Source: a virus
Direction: 5' to 3' (one strand)
Length of the DNA: 64,000 bases
Virus record (IMG/VR): IMGVR_UViG_3300032267_000592
Location: 1-64,000 of that record
Position 1 is the stretch's first letter. Each line of letters starts with the position of its first letter. A program made the position numbers and the translations under genes. Below, piece after piece: positions 43,045 through 51,947 of this stretch. The notes beneath the pieces were generated by a model. That model did no database searches. It was not told the DNA's origin and saw nothing but the letters and a program-made list of their open reading frames with translations.

Positions 43045-43789
43045 AACGATTAAAATACAAAAAAATTCCTTACATAAATTATTAAAACCAGTAAACAGAA
43101 TAACCGAAAGCTGTGTAATTAGATCAGGTTTAAATAATATCTATACTGTTTGCTCATCCAGCGACAATAGTGTTATTTTATATGCTAAGACTGATACATC
43201 TGATCAGTTAGACAATGTAAAATTTAATTTAATTAACATTAAAAAATTTTTAAATGGGCTGGACTGCTTGGGTGATCTTGGTGAATTTAGCATGGTTTAT
43301 GACACAAACAGCATCACTTGTAATAGTATCGATGACTCTAATGGAGAAAATACATATTTTAAATATCATTTAGTGGATGACAATATCATTAAAGAGTCTC
43401 CGATTGATGTAGAATATATTGCTACGTTAAAATTTGATACAATTTTTGAAATACCATCTTCAAAAATAAAACAAATCATGTCTGCATATTCTTATGTTGA
43501 TAACGTAAATAAAATTTACTTTTATACGAAGGATGGAAAAGTACATGCGGAAATAAATGATAAAACTATGCAAAACATTGATAATGTATCATTAACCGTT
43601 TCGTCTAATTACGATGGAGATGAAATATTGATACCACTATCATTGAAAATAGAAATATTTAAAAGTTTATCTTTAACGAAAAATTCTATAAAGGTTAAAT
43701 TGAATAATGAACATAAAGTTTTCATATTTCAAACTCAAGAAGATGAGAATACCGAATTAAAATATATAATTTCAGCACTTGTTAAATAA
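43037..43789 (+). CDS. 45: Sliding clamp, gp45-like
   Basis: A 250-residue protein with the gp45 layout: KNSLHKLLKPVNRITESCVI at the N-terminus, LNGLDCLGDLGEFSM-type central strand, IIKESPIDVEYIATLKFDTI, KIYFYTKDGKVHAEINDKTM, and IPLSLKIEIFKSLSL with a final KLNNEHKVFIF strand. T4 gp45 (228) is the trimeric processivity clamp for gp43 and a co-activator of late transcription with gp55. The clamp loader gp44 is not in this window. Confidence 0.78.
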   Translation: MSKTIKIQKNSLHKLLKPVNRITESCVIRSGLNNIYTVCSSSDNSVILYAKTDTSDQLDNVKFNLINIKKFLNGLDCLGDLGEFSMVYDTNSITCNSIDDSNGENTYFKYHLVDDNIIKESPIDVEYIATLKFDTIFEIPSSKIKQIMSAYSYVDNVNKIYFYTKDGKVHAEINDKTMQNIDNVSLTVSSNYDGDEILIPLSLKIEIFKSLSLTKNSIKVKLNNEHKVFIFQTQEDENTELKYIISALVK

Positions 43790-43813
43790 AAAAAAATAAT
43801 AAATTATATATAT

Positions 43814-44131
43814 ATGGCTAAAAATAAATTAACAACATGTAGTTACTTCATAAAAAGACTTAGAGATTGTGGTTATGTAACTAATAAAGTATATTCAGAT
43901 TTCTCAGATTCGGATGCAAGGTCTTGGATGGTTGTGGTTGATCCAAAAGAAACGTCTGTATTTATAACATGCTATAATAATTTAAGTTTTTTTGGTGAAG
44001 AATTTTTTGAATTACATGATGGAGGTCAATTTATACCTGATCGCTTTAAATTAAAGACAAGTTCTATTGAAATTGTCATCGAATATCTATCAAAGTATAA
44101 CATTAATAACAAGTATTCACGGAATAAATAA
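43814..44131 (+). CDS. Conserved hypothetical protein
   Basis: A 105-residue alpha/beta protein (TTCSYFIKRLRDCGYVTNKV; DARSWMVVVDPKETSVFITC; FELHDGGQFIPDRF) of unknown function. It sits directly after gp45 and directly before another small gene (no gap), in the replication operon. Similar small proteins in this position occur in T4-like marine phages without known function. Confidence 0.5.
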   Translation: MAKNKLTTCSYFIKRLRDCGYVTNKVYSDFSDSDARSWMVVVDPKETSVFITCYNNLSFFGEEFFELHDGGQFIPDRFKLKTSSIEIVIEYLSKYNINNKYSRNK

Positions 44132-44536
44132 ATGAAAAACAATAAAAAGAGTAAATCATTTAATTGTGATACAAAGACAAATAATTTATCTACTGCAAAT
44201 TTAGAAGTTCCCATAAAGTGTAAACTCACTAAAAAAGAAATAGAAGAAACAAATGAAAAAGTTTACGAGGCAATAAATAAAATTGAATTGAAAAAAGCAT
44301 TAGAAACTTATTTAAAACAGCAAAATCAATATAAACAAACCGAAATGAGAGACTTTGGTATTTTAAAATCTATTATTTCAGAATATCTTGATTCTTTTAT
44401 TGTTTTTGGGTATAATCTACATGGTGAAAGGGTTATAATTCAAAATTACCCAAGATCAAAAGATCGAGATGCTATAATGGAGTTTTTAAAAATAATTTTC
44501 TTTAAACAACAACAAGACAATTTTTTAGACGATTAA
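44132..44536 (+). CDS. Hypothetical protein
   Basis: A 134-residue Lys-rich helical protein. Contains a central helix (KKALETYLKQQNQYKQTEMR) and a C-terminal SEYLDSFIVFGYNLHGERVI. No family recognised. Transcribed with gp45 and with the following gene (3-base gap). An ATAAATA sequence ends just before its ATG, probably by chance in this AT-rich region. Confidence 0.45.
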   Translation: MKNNKKSKSFNCDTKTNNLSTANLEVPIKCKLTKKEIEETNEKVYEAINKIELKKALETYLKQQNQYKQTEMRDFGILKSIISEYLDSFIVFGYNLHGERVIIQNYPRSKDRDAIMEFLKIIFFKQQQDNFLDD

Positions 44537-44539
44537 AAT

Positions 44540-45553
44540 ATGACAGACGAAGAATTTTATTGTAAAAGTCCATTATTAAATTCCAGTTTATTTCCAGTTG
44601 GAACTGGAAGACTCTTGAATTCCACTTATAGTATATTGCCATTTCTATGTGATTTGTTAAAGGTTGCAAACGACGAAACCGTAAGTCCCGTTTTAGTCGA
44701 ACCTCCAGAGTTCGATATTTCTCCATTCGTAGATTTTTCTGGATTAAATGGCGTTGGAGATCCAAGAGTTTCGCTGGGAGTCACCACAACCGAGACATTA
44801 AAACGTTTTTTACCTAGAATTATAACACAGACAGAAGTCCTACAGTCTGGCGGTTCGAGATTAATAGATACATATATATGCGATCAAGATGGAAATCCAA
44901 TAAAACAATCAACAACTGTTAATGCGTTAAATTCCACGTCTTACAAATATGGAAATATGAACATCCCCTTAAATAATCAATCATCGGAAGATTTGATGAA
45001 ACAATTAACAGGAGAAGAAATTGATAATTTTGTAAACAATTTCATTTTAAATGAAAAACTAAAAGACGCCGAAGCTTTTGTTAAATTTATAAAGGCGTAT
45101 TATCCAAATTGGAGTCCAGAGATAGTAAGTTATGATCAATTGGGAGTATGTGTAGTCAAATTACAAGATGTAAGCAAAACTAAACAACGATATTTAAAAT
45201 ATTACGATGATGTTAAAAAAAATGTTGCATGTTTACTTGGTAAAAATGAAATAACTATTAATTCAAATATAACTACAGTAGATAATAATGGTTTATTGTC
45301 TGCATTTTCCGATATAATACCAAATTACATAAATGTAATGTCAGAGAAAGCTTTGCAAGATAAATTATACGCTAAGTTAGAAAATCAAAATTCCGCAACC
45401 AACACATCATCATATAACCAGATATTTCAACAGTTTAATGATCCGGAATTTAGGAAAAATAATACCCCTGAAAGTATTAATAAAATAATATCAGATATAA
45501 CTACCCCCAAAACGACACAAAAAACTTCAACTATAAAAGTTGAAAGTTGTTAA
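44540..45553 (+). CDS. Hypothetical protein, probable structural
   Basis: A 337-residue protein with no recognised domain. It contains several Gly/Ser/Asn-rich turns (FSGLNGVGDPRVSLGVTTTE) and a Cys-containing C-terminus, and no membrane segment. It is the last gene of the rightward replication run and converges with the baseplate spike gene (4-base overlap). Composition is more like virion proteins than enzymes, so a tail or baseplate role is possible but unproven. Confidence 0.45.
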   Translation: MTDEEFYCKSPLLNSSLFPVGTGRLLNSTYSILPFLCDLLKVANDETVSPVLVEPPEFDISPFVDFSGLNGVGDPRVSLGVTTTETLKRFLPRIITQTEVLQSGGSRLIDTYICDQDGNPIKQSTTVNALNSTSYKYGNMNIPLNNQSSEDLMKQLTGEEIDNFVNNFILNEKLKDAEAFVKFIKAYYPNWSPEIVSYDQLGVCVVKLQDVSKTKQRYLKYYDDVKKNVACLLGKNEITINSNITTVDNNGLLSAFSDIIPNYINVMSEKALQDKLYAKLENQNSATNTSSYNQIFQQFNDPEFRKNNTPESINKIISDITTPKTTQKTSTIKVESC

Positions 45554-47607
45554 TCACAATCAACCGGATTGAATGTTGGTGGTGGATTCAACGTTCCATC
45601 CTCATTAAATTTATAATTTCCAGTTTCTGGTGTTAGATTTACATAGTTTTCACCGTTATATGGATCGCCTGTAATGTTATAATTTTTATTTCTTTTATTT
45701 TTGTAATTAGCAACCCTAGACGAAACAAATGCTGCCCCGCCGCCGCCACAGGATGACAAATCTCCTAATGATTTAGGTCCGGGTGCCACCCCCATACCCT
45801 TTGCTTTTGCGGGAGTTGGTACATGACTTGGGCTTGGTCGAGTTCCCTTAGATGCCGCCGCATTATCATGACCATCAAACGCTGGAACTGTATGTTCATG
45901 TGAGTGATTATCACCGGGATTTCCATGATTGTGTGGAAAATTATATATCGGTAAACACTCAGGCACAACAATTCCGGTCATCGTTCCCGTTGGACCTCCT
46001 ACAATTACTTTTAATGGAGTATTAGTAAAATAACCCCATGCAAATCCATATCCAGTGGGTAAACCACAATTATCAACTGGAACTTTTAACATTGCACTGG
46101 AATATGTATTTTTTACTTTTCTTATAACTTCTCGAACATCCAACCATTGAAAAGACAATGTATTATATAATTCATGCCCTATTGCTTTAATCGCAGTATC
46201 ATATGTATCCAATAATGTCGCCTGTTGGGTTGTTGGATTATTCCAAGTTGCATTAGAATGAACTTGATTTGAACTTCCACAGGTCGTTGTATCTAATCTT
46301 TCGGATGGACAGTGTAAATGCGTACAATATAATGAACCATCCATCACTATAGACCCTTTTAGTGCTAAATCTCCCGCAACGCTTAATTTACCACTCACCA
46401 TTGTATCATCAGAATCAATTCTAACGCCACTATCACCGGAACGATCTTTTGCGTCGATTATTACATTTTTACCCTTTAATGTTGTTTTATTATTAGAACA
46501 TAATGTAAGTTCCCCCTCATTGGCATGAATAGAGGTAACGGAAGAATTTATTTGTGTCTTTCCAGATGTATGAATATCTATTCCGGGAGATCCCGCAGTA
46601 ACAGTTAATTTGTTTGAAACATCAATCATTAAACTTCCGGGGTTTATCAATGGATCAGAATGTATAGCTTGTTTACAATTTCCTTTAGTTGATAATCTCA
46701 AACCATGACTTGCATTTGTAGCACTCACAAACCCAAAAGGTACCGTCGTATGATCTTTTAAAACAACAGTAGGTGAATCATTTTTTGCAGTTCCAACTCT
46801 CCATACAACATCACCCATGTCAGAATTAACTTTAGACCCACCACTTTCTAATGCCTTTTGATGTTTAGCCAATTCATCTTTTTTTTCATTTAATTTTTGA
46901 GCAGCCTTTTCATTTCCAGCTTGTATTGATGTAATTGGTGATTTAACATTTCCTTTTACACATCCGGGGCTACCGCAACCTTGACCACCATTTAATGATG
47001 CATTAGACGATGTTGATAAAAACGGAACAATCAACATATTAACATATTTTTGTATTTTCCTTAATGGAAATGGAAAATTTGGAATATGAACTTCCACATA
47101 ATTAAAAATCTTATCAGATAATTGTTGCGCCCTAGCGGTTAAAAATTTTTGTTTACACGTTGGACATGGAATTGGAGTACCTTCTGTTTCTTTTATAGTA
47201 TCTAATTTAGCTTTATCTATTTCTTTTGTTGTTTGTTGTAATTGTTTAGCTGCTTCGGTGTGTTTTTTTGACTGTTTACCGTTTTGGACTGTATGATTTC
47301 CTTGTATATATTCATGTTTATCGCCACCATAAACATATTGCATATCACCTTTAACCGAAAAAAACATATTCTGACCAGCAACTAAACATAAATCAGATGC
47401 AGCTTTAATTGTGATGGTGCCACCTATAAATTGAATTAGACTTTTGAATTTATCTTGTAACAAAACATAAGACCTATCATCTGGTATCAATGAACCATGT
47501 TCATCAACCTTAATATTCGTTATCATTGATAACACACCAGCTTCGGTTGCAATCGTATTTGATTGTTGTGATCCATTTTTATCATATTGTGGATGTTTTT
47601 GTGGCAT
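45550..47607 (-). CDS. Baseplate spike-like protein with beta-helix-like region
   Basis: A 685-residue protein. A mid-C region at about 330-425 is made of short repeated strands (KLTVTAGSPGIDIHTSGKTQ, TSIHANEGELTLCSNNKTTL, VSGKLSVAGDLALKGSIVMD) similar to the triple-stranded beta-helix of gp5/VgrG needles. A CTHLHCPSE motif, a His-rich segment (FPHNHGNPGDNHSHEHT) that could bind a metal, and Pro/Gly-rich linkers follow. Together with the hub enzyme encoded just upstream on the same strand it may form the central spike. Assigned by pattern and context. Confidence 0.55.
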   Translation of the reverse strand: MPQKHPQYDKNGSQQSNTIATEAGVLSMITNIKVDEHGSLIPDDRSYVLLQDKFKSLIQFIGGTITIKAASDLCLVAGQNMFFSVKGDMQYVYGGDKHEYIQGNHTVQNGKQSKKHTEAAKQLQQTTKEIDKAKLDTIKETEGTPIPCPTCKQKFLTARAQQLSDKIFNYVEVHIPNFPFPLRKIQKYVNMLIVPFLSTSSNASLNGGQGCGSPGCVKGNVKSPITSIQAGNEKAAQKLNEKKDELAKHQKALESGGSKVNSDMGDVVWRVGTAKNDSPTVVLKDHTTVPFGFVSATNASHGLRLSTKGNCKQAIHSDPLINPGSLMIDVSNKLTVTAGSPGIDIHTSGKTQINSSVTSIHANEGELTLCSNNKTTLKGKNVIIDAKDRSGDSGVRIDSDDTMVSGKLSVAGDLALKGSIVMDGSLYCTHLHCPSERLDTTTCGSSNQVHSNATWNNPTTQQATLLDTYDTAIKAIGHELYNTLSFQWLDVREVIRKVKNTYSSAMLKVPVDNCGLPTGYGFAWGYFTNTPLKVIVGGPTGTMTGIVVPECLPIYNFPHNHGNPGDNHSHEHTVPAFDGHDNAAASKGTRPSPSHVPTPAKAKGMGVAPGPKSLGDLSSCGGGGAAFVSSRVANYKNKRNKNYNITGDPYNGENYVNLTPETGNYKFNEDGTLNPPPTFNPVDCD

Positions 47608-47646
47608 AATATTATATATAATTATTAAAATTTAAAATAAATCAAA

Positions 47647-49263
47647 TTAAGAAACTGCTAATGTGTTTGATGGTTCATATGCATTTGCAAAATAAACTGG
47701 ATTTTGTGGATTTTCCGCTTGAAAAAATACCCAAACTTTAGAACCAATTGCTGGTGTTGAAAAAAAACCCATGGGTCCACCCACTCTTCCGGAATTGATA
47801 GAACCCGTTGCGGTTATACCCAAAGACGAAATTCTCATTACATTTTGACCACCTCCAGTATCTTGTTGTGTTAAATTTGTTAAATCCGTTCCAGAAAAAA
47901 CAGACGCAGCATTTATAGCTGCTACTTTTCTCCATTCATAATTTGCAGTAGCAGCAGTTGCAGTTGGTAATAAATATCCTTTAGTAAAAGATTCAGCAGC
48001 AGTTTCTATGTTTGGTAAATTTTTTAAAGTTTCGAAACCACCGCGTCTTTGACTAGATCCGACAAAATATTCTTCTTGGAATAAAGCTTCAACTTGTGTT
48101 TGTATTGAAATACCGCCAGATTCTATTGTTTCGGGTGGATTTTTAGATGCGGCATATGATTTCATTCTATCTAAAATGTCTCGATTTTCTCCAAGTAAAC
48201 CATAACCAATTCCACCGTCATGAACTGTATTACTATTAAACGATGATTCTTGTGCCATATTACCAACTAATGCAGAAGCAACTATATTAGCTTGAACATC
48301 GTTAGCTCCTCTTTTTTTTGATTCGGCAAACGCAGTCCTGTATGCAACACCAGCATTTTGTGCTTGTGCAGAGTTTAATCCTAATGCGGTTTTAATTTTA
48401 TCAATATTGTTGGCATCAACTGAATTTGGATATATGGGTGCAGTTGAGCCATCATTTATTGCATCTTTATTATTAATACCATCTGTCAATTGGCGAGTGG
48501 GTTGCGTTTGTGCTACATCAACTGCTTCATTTGTGTTATTAGGTGTTGATGAATTTGAAGCCAATGCGCCACCCTTCCACTGCGAACTAAATGAGTTAAA
48601 CCAATCCGGTGAACCAGCTAAACCAGAACGCTCAGGACCAAATGTAGTTTTTCCGTTTTTATTGATCCCAATGTGTATATGATCACCCTCCCAACCTATT
48701 TCAGAAGCAGCACCAGTAGTCGCCCACCATTCTACTATTTTTTGCTGCTCGGTTGGATCTTTGGGCATTCTTATATCAATTGCATTACCGGAATAATGTA
48801 AACTATTTTGACTATGTTGACCATCGGTTGTACTCGTTATGATCGCATTCGGAAAATAAGAAGCAAATGCACCAATTCGATCTTTCATTCCACTAGAAAG
48901 ACCCTCTGGGTTTACACCACTCTTAAAATTTGCCTTTCCAGTTGCTCCCGAATATGAAAACGCTTGATCTGTTGGTATCGGAACCGCTGATCCGGTTGAT
49001 TCATTTACTGGCGCACCAGTTCCACCACCCCAACATGGAACAGCCGCTTCCGCCCAAGGTAAAACTGATAATAATCTTTCTTTAACGTCTCCACTAAATA
49101 CACTATCAGTAAAACTTCTAAATGATATATCTTCTGCCTTTTCGTTCCAGTTTTTATATAGAGTTGTAGATATGTGGGGTATAAATACTTGAACTCTACC
49201 TCTATTTTCAGGATCTTGTGTATTAACAACAATCCCTAAATGATTACCGGATACCTTGTGCAT
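47647..49263 (-). CDS. Baseplate hub protein, gp5-like, with M15 peptidase and tail lysozyme domains
   Basis: A 538-residue hub protein. Residues 1-~80 resemble the gp5 OB-fold (HLGIVVNTQDPENRGRVQVF, LPWAEAAVPCWGGG), and the C-terminal end completes it (TPAIGSKVWVFFQAENPQNP, VYFANAY). Between them are two lytic domains. The first (~105-205) is an M15-type zinc peptidase (QHSQNSLHYSGNAIDI with H156/D163, and DHIHIG with H195/H197). The second (~285-455) is phage lysozyme-like (VGNMAQESSFN with Glu at ~339; GIGYGLLGENRDIL; SIQTQVEALFQEEY). It would pierce and digest the wall during injection. Confidence 0.7.
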   Translation of the reverse strand: MHKVSGNHLGIVVNTQDPENRGRVQVFIPHISTTLYKNWNEKAEDISFRSFTDSVFSGDVKERLLSVLPWAEAAVPCWGGGTGAPVNESTGSAVPIPTDQAFSYSGATGKANFKSGVNPEGLSSGMKDRIGAFASYFPNAIITSTTDGQHSQNSLHYSGNAIDIRMPKDPTEQQKIVEWWATTGAASEIGWEGDHIHIGINKNGKTTFGPERSGLAGSPDWFNSFSSQWKGGALASNSSTPNNTNEAVDVAQTQPTRQLTDGINNKDAINDGSTAPIYPNSVDANNIDKIKTALGLNSAQAQNAGVAYRTAFAESKKRGANDVQANIVASALVGNMAQESSFNSNTVHDGGIGYGLLGENRDILDRMKSYAASKNPPETIESGGISIQTQVEALFQEEYFVGSSQRRGGFETLKNLPNIETAAESFTKGYLLPTATAATANYEWRKVAAINAASVFSGTDLTNLTQQDTGGGQNVMRISSLGITATGSINSGRVGGPMGFFSTPAIGSKVWVFFQAENPQNPVYFANAYEPSNTLAVS

Positions 49264-49265
49264 AA

Positions 49266-51020
49266 TTAATCTTCTTCGGCTTGAACTTCTGGTTTATTTC
49301 CATTAAATATTTTACCGACACTTGTTTTAACACTTCCAACGAACTTACCAACGCCATCTGATATTTCAGATGCAGCTAAAGACGCTTCTTTCGTTTGTTC
49401 TCCCAATATTTTAAAATCTTCTTTTAAATTTGCTCCAATATTTCCAGGGGAAATTGGATTACCATAAACATCTTCTCTATTACTATTATATACATTTGGT
49501 CCCAAGGAAGCCTGTGTTTGTGGAAAGAATGAAGCACCCTTTCCATATCTATCATAAATAGCACTTGCCTTTGTCAATATATTCCCAAGTGGGGTAACAC
49601 TTGCATACTGTGGTCCAAATTTATCAACTAATGCACCCATTAAATTACCTTGTAATGCTGTTGCAACATATGCGTAACCAAAATTTGATAATTGATCGGA
49701 TAAATAACCGCCCGGATCTTGACCAATTTGATTTACAGTGTCAATAATCTTATTAACTTCTGGTGGAAAATAAGCAGACACGGTACTAAATGGATTAGAA
49801 ACTAAAGTAGAAGCACTATTAACAAAATTTTGAGTTATATTTAAATAATTCATTAAAGGTCCGGACATATTGAACAACGATGTAAAAAAGTTTACATCAT
49901 CCAAAATACACTGCATGGTATCTAATATTAAACATATTAAATCCAATGGTATTATTTTATTTATTGCATATAAAACCGTCTGTTGTATTTCATTCATTAT
50001 TCCATTTACATATGCATAAACCTGTTGAACATAAAATATAATACCATTATAAATGTCATTTATTATAGCCTGAAAGGTTTCTACTACACCATTTATCGCA
50101 GCTACCAATCTACCAACAGAACTAAATGAACCTTTTGGCATTGATAAATACGAACGAGTTCTTATCATATTGCAGAATTTTTCTAAATTTTCTACTGCAT
50201 CTGGATGGATTTTATTCAATAGATTTTCGACTAAACTTGGTGTGTTTTTAGTTGGTCCAGTAATTGGATTATTCGACATATTATCTGCATTGACTTCGGT
50301 TGCTCCCAATTTTCCAACTTCTTCAAAACAACCTTTTTGCCATGCCGGTGTTTTTTTCAATGCTTCATGTAATAATGGTTGTTTAGCCATTTTATAAAAA
50401 TCATTTATAAATGCTTGATCTATTACATATCTTTCATGTCCTTGCGAACTGGAAGATAATGTTTTATTATCAAATCCATATACAAGTAAACATAATAACA
50501 AGTAATATTTGTTTATGTTCATATCACTAAATTGGTGTTTAATTCTTGCAAGTTCCCCATTAAATAAATACGGATAAAGGGTTAAATTTGTTTGTTTTTC
50601 TAAATCTTTTATTGAAGCTTTTTCTATTTTTTTATCCTTATCTACAACTGGGGTTGCTTTTCTAACTTCTGGATTTTCTGCTAATTTCTGTTGTCCGGTT
50701 GTTTGGGGGTTTGTTGCAGCATTTGTCGTTGGGTTTACAGTAATTGTTAAATCCGTATTATTAAATCCCTTCAATGCTAAATTATTTGCAGCTTCAATGC
50801 TATTAAGAGAATTAACTTGTGTCATCACATTAGCAACATTATCAGTCATGCGATTTACTGTAATTTGTGATGATTCTACAAATAATGGCGTTGAATTATT
50901 ATTACTAATAACTGCTGTCTGTATTGCTGAACTTTGTAATTTACTTTGTCCAACAAACCCACTAGAACCGCTATTCTTTGCTGTCTGTTGATTTAAAAAA
51001 ATATCTACTTCATTAGCCAT
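49266..51020 (-). CDS. Large virion/tail-associated protein, function unknown
   Basis: About 584 residues from the ATG at 51020 (MANEVDIFLNQQ); the upstream frame-open extension to 51098 overlaps the divergent kinase gene and is not used. The N-terminus is disordered and Asn/Thr-rich. The centre has hydrophobic helical stretches (VETFQAIINDIYNGIIFYVQ; INKIIPLDLICLILDTMQCI). The C-terminus is Gly/Ser-rich. It lies upstream of the gp5-like hub (2-base gap). A baseplate or internal virion role is likely. No named family is recognised. Confidence 0.5.
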   Translation of the reverse strand: MANEVDIFLNQQTAKNSGSSGFVGQSKLQSSAIQTAVISNNNSTPLFVESSQITVNRMTDNVANVMTQVNSLNSIEAANNLALKGFNNTDLTITVNPTTNAATNPQTTGQQKLAENPEVRKATPVVDKDKKIEKASIKDLEKQTNLTLYPYLFNGELARIKHQFSDMNINKYYLLLCLLVYGFDNKTLSSSSQGHERYVIDQAFINDFYKMAKQPLLHEALKKTPAWQKGCFEEVGKLGATEVNADNMSNNPITGPTKNTPSLVENLLNKIHPDAVENLEKFCNMIRTRSYLSMPKGSFSSVGRLVAAINGVVETFQAIINDIYNGIIFYVQQVYAYVNGIMNEIQQTVLYAINKIIPLDLICLILDTMQCILDDVNFFTSLFNMSGPLMNYLNITQNFVNSASTLVSNPFSTVSAYFPPEVNKIIDTVNQIGQDPGGYLSDQLSNFGYAYVATALQGNLMGALVDKFGPQYASVTPLGNILTKASAIYDRYGKGASFFPQTQASLGPNVYNSNREDVYGNPISPGNIGANLKEDFKILGEQTKEASLAASEISDGVGKFVGSVKTSVGKIFNGNKPEVQAEED

Positions 51021-51033
51021 ATGTTTATATAAA

Positions 51034-51041
51034 AACTTATA
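51034..51041 (-). promoter_or_regulatory. Candidate late promoter box TATAAGTT before the 49266-51020 gene
   Basis: The minus strand reads TATAAGTT, a one-base variant of the NATAAGTA box, with 13 bases to the ATG at 51020. A leader of about 6 bases would result. Confidence 0.35.
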
Positions 51042-51078
51042 CTTGAATGTCATTTTACCATATGATATAATTGAATTT

Positions 51079-51666
51079 ATGACTTTAATGATAGGCATTT
51101 CTGGGGCTGCAAGATCAGGAAAAGATACTTTATGTAGATCTTTAATAAGAGAATTTCAAAAAATTAATAAACAAGCAGTTAGAAAATCTTTAGCGGGAGA
51201 TATAATTAAAAATGATTTAAATATTTTAACTCAATCAAAGTTAAGCTTAAATTGTTTTACAGAAAATACAAAAGAAAAAGAGTTATTAAGACCATTAATG
51301 GTTGAATATGGTAAACTTATGAGAAATAAAACAGAAGGTCGTTATTTTACAAATAATTTTTTACCAGAATCAAATAAAATAAATATCATACCCGATATAA
51401 GATATGCTGAATACGAAAACGACGAAATATATTGGTTAAAAAATGAAATGAATGGGTTTTTAATTTTCCTCGAAAGAGAAGGAATCGATTCAGCGAATGA
51501 AACAGAAGAAGAAAATAATAAAAAAATTAAAATAAAATCGCATCTATATTTAAAATGGGATTCTCTAGATGAAAACGATCCAGATCAATTGAAAATTATT
51601 GATGGTTATGCAAAGCGTGTAATTAAATCATTTACCACTTTCCAAGAGGGCAACCGGATGCTTTAA
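51079..51666 (+). CDS. 1: Deoxynucleoside monophosphate kinase, gp1-like
   Basis: About 195 residues from the ATG at 51079 (MTLMIGISG); earlier starts to 51043 are possible but less likely. The P-loop is GISGAARSGKDTL, followed by KSLAGDIIKNDLNIL and a lid-like EYGKLMRNKTEGRYF segment, NIIPDIRYAEYENDEIYWL and FLIFLEREG. This matches the T4 gp1 group of dNMP kinases, which phosphorylates dNMPs (including modified ones) to diphosphates. It is an isolated rightward gene inside the leftward tail cluster, divergent from the preceding structural gene. Confidence 0.65.
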   Translation: MTLMIGISGAARSGKDTLCRSLIREFQKINKQAVRKSLAGDIIKNDLNILTQSKLSLNCFTENTKEKELLRPLMVEYGKLMRNKTEGRYFTNNFLPESNKINIIPDIRYAEYENDEIYWLKNEMNGFLIFLEREGIDSANETEEENNKKIKIKSHLYLKWDSLDENDPDQLKIIDGYAKRVIKSFTTFQEGNRML

Positions 51667-51943
51667 CATATACTTTAACTGCAATATAACAACCACATTG
51701 CGTACATCTTTCTTGCGCCGAATTAAAAAATTCACAAGAATTACATATAGATTTTCTACGATTTATTTCAACATCATCCGATTTTATCTGTTCACCGGAT
51801 GCCATATTCTGTACAGTTTTTACAATATCCCCTCCAACGTTTTTAGCCATTTGTGTAAATGATGGATATACACCTCTATTCGAAGATGCCAATTTTTGAA
51901 TCTGTGCATCTTGTATTGTTTTTTTTAAATAATCACTGTTCAT
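51632..51943 (-). CDS. Zinc-ribbon-like small protein
   Basis: A 103-residue protein with an N-terminal helical region and a C-terminal cysteine-rich module: RRKSICNSCEFFNSAQERCT, followed by CGC and ASGCPLGKW. Two CxxC-type pairs and the last Cys suggest one or two zinc sites. The CP-GKW end is found in small proteins of many T4-like phages. Its 3' end overlaps the convergent dNMP kinase gene by 35 bases, and those bases encode the conserved end of both proteins. Confidence 0.55.
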   Translation of the reverse strand: MNSDYLKKTIQDAQIQKLASSNRGVYPSFTQMAKNVGGDIVKTVQNMASGEQIKSDDVEINRRKSICNSCEFFNSAQERCTQCGCYIAVKVYVKASGCPLGKW

Positions 51944-51947
51944 ATTT

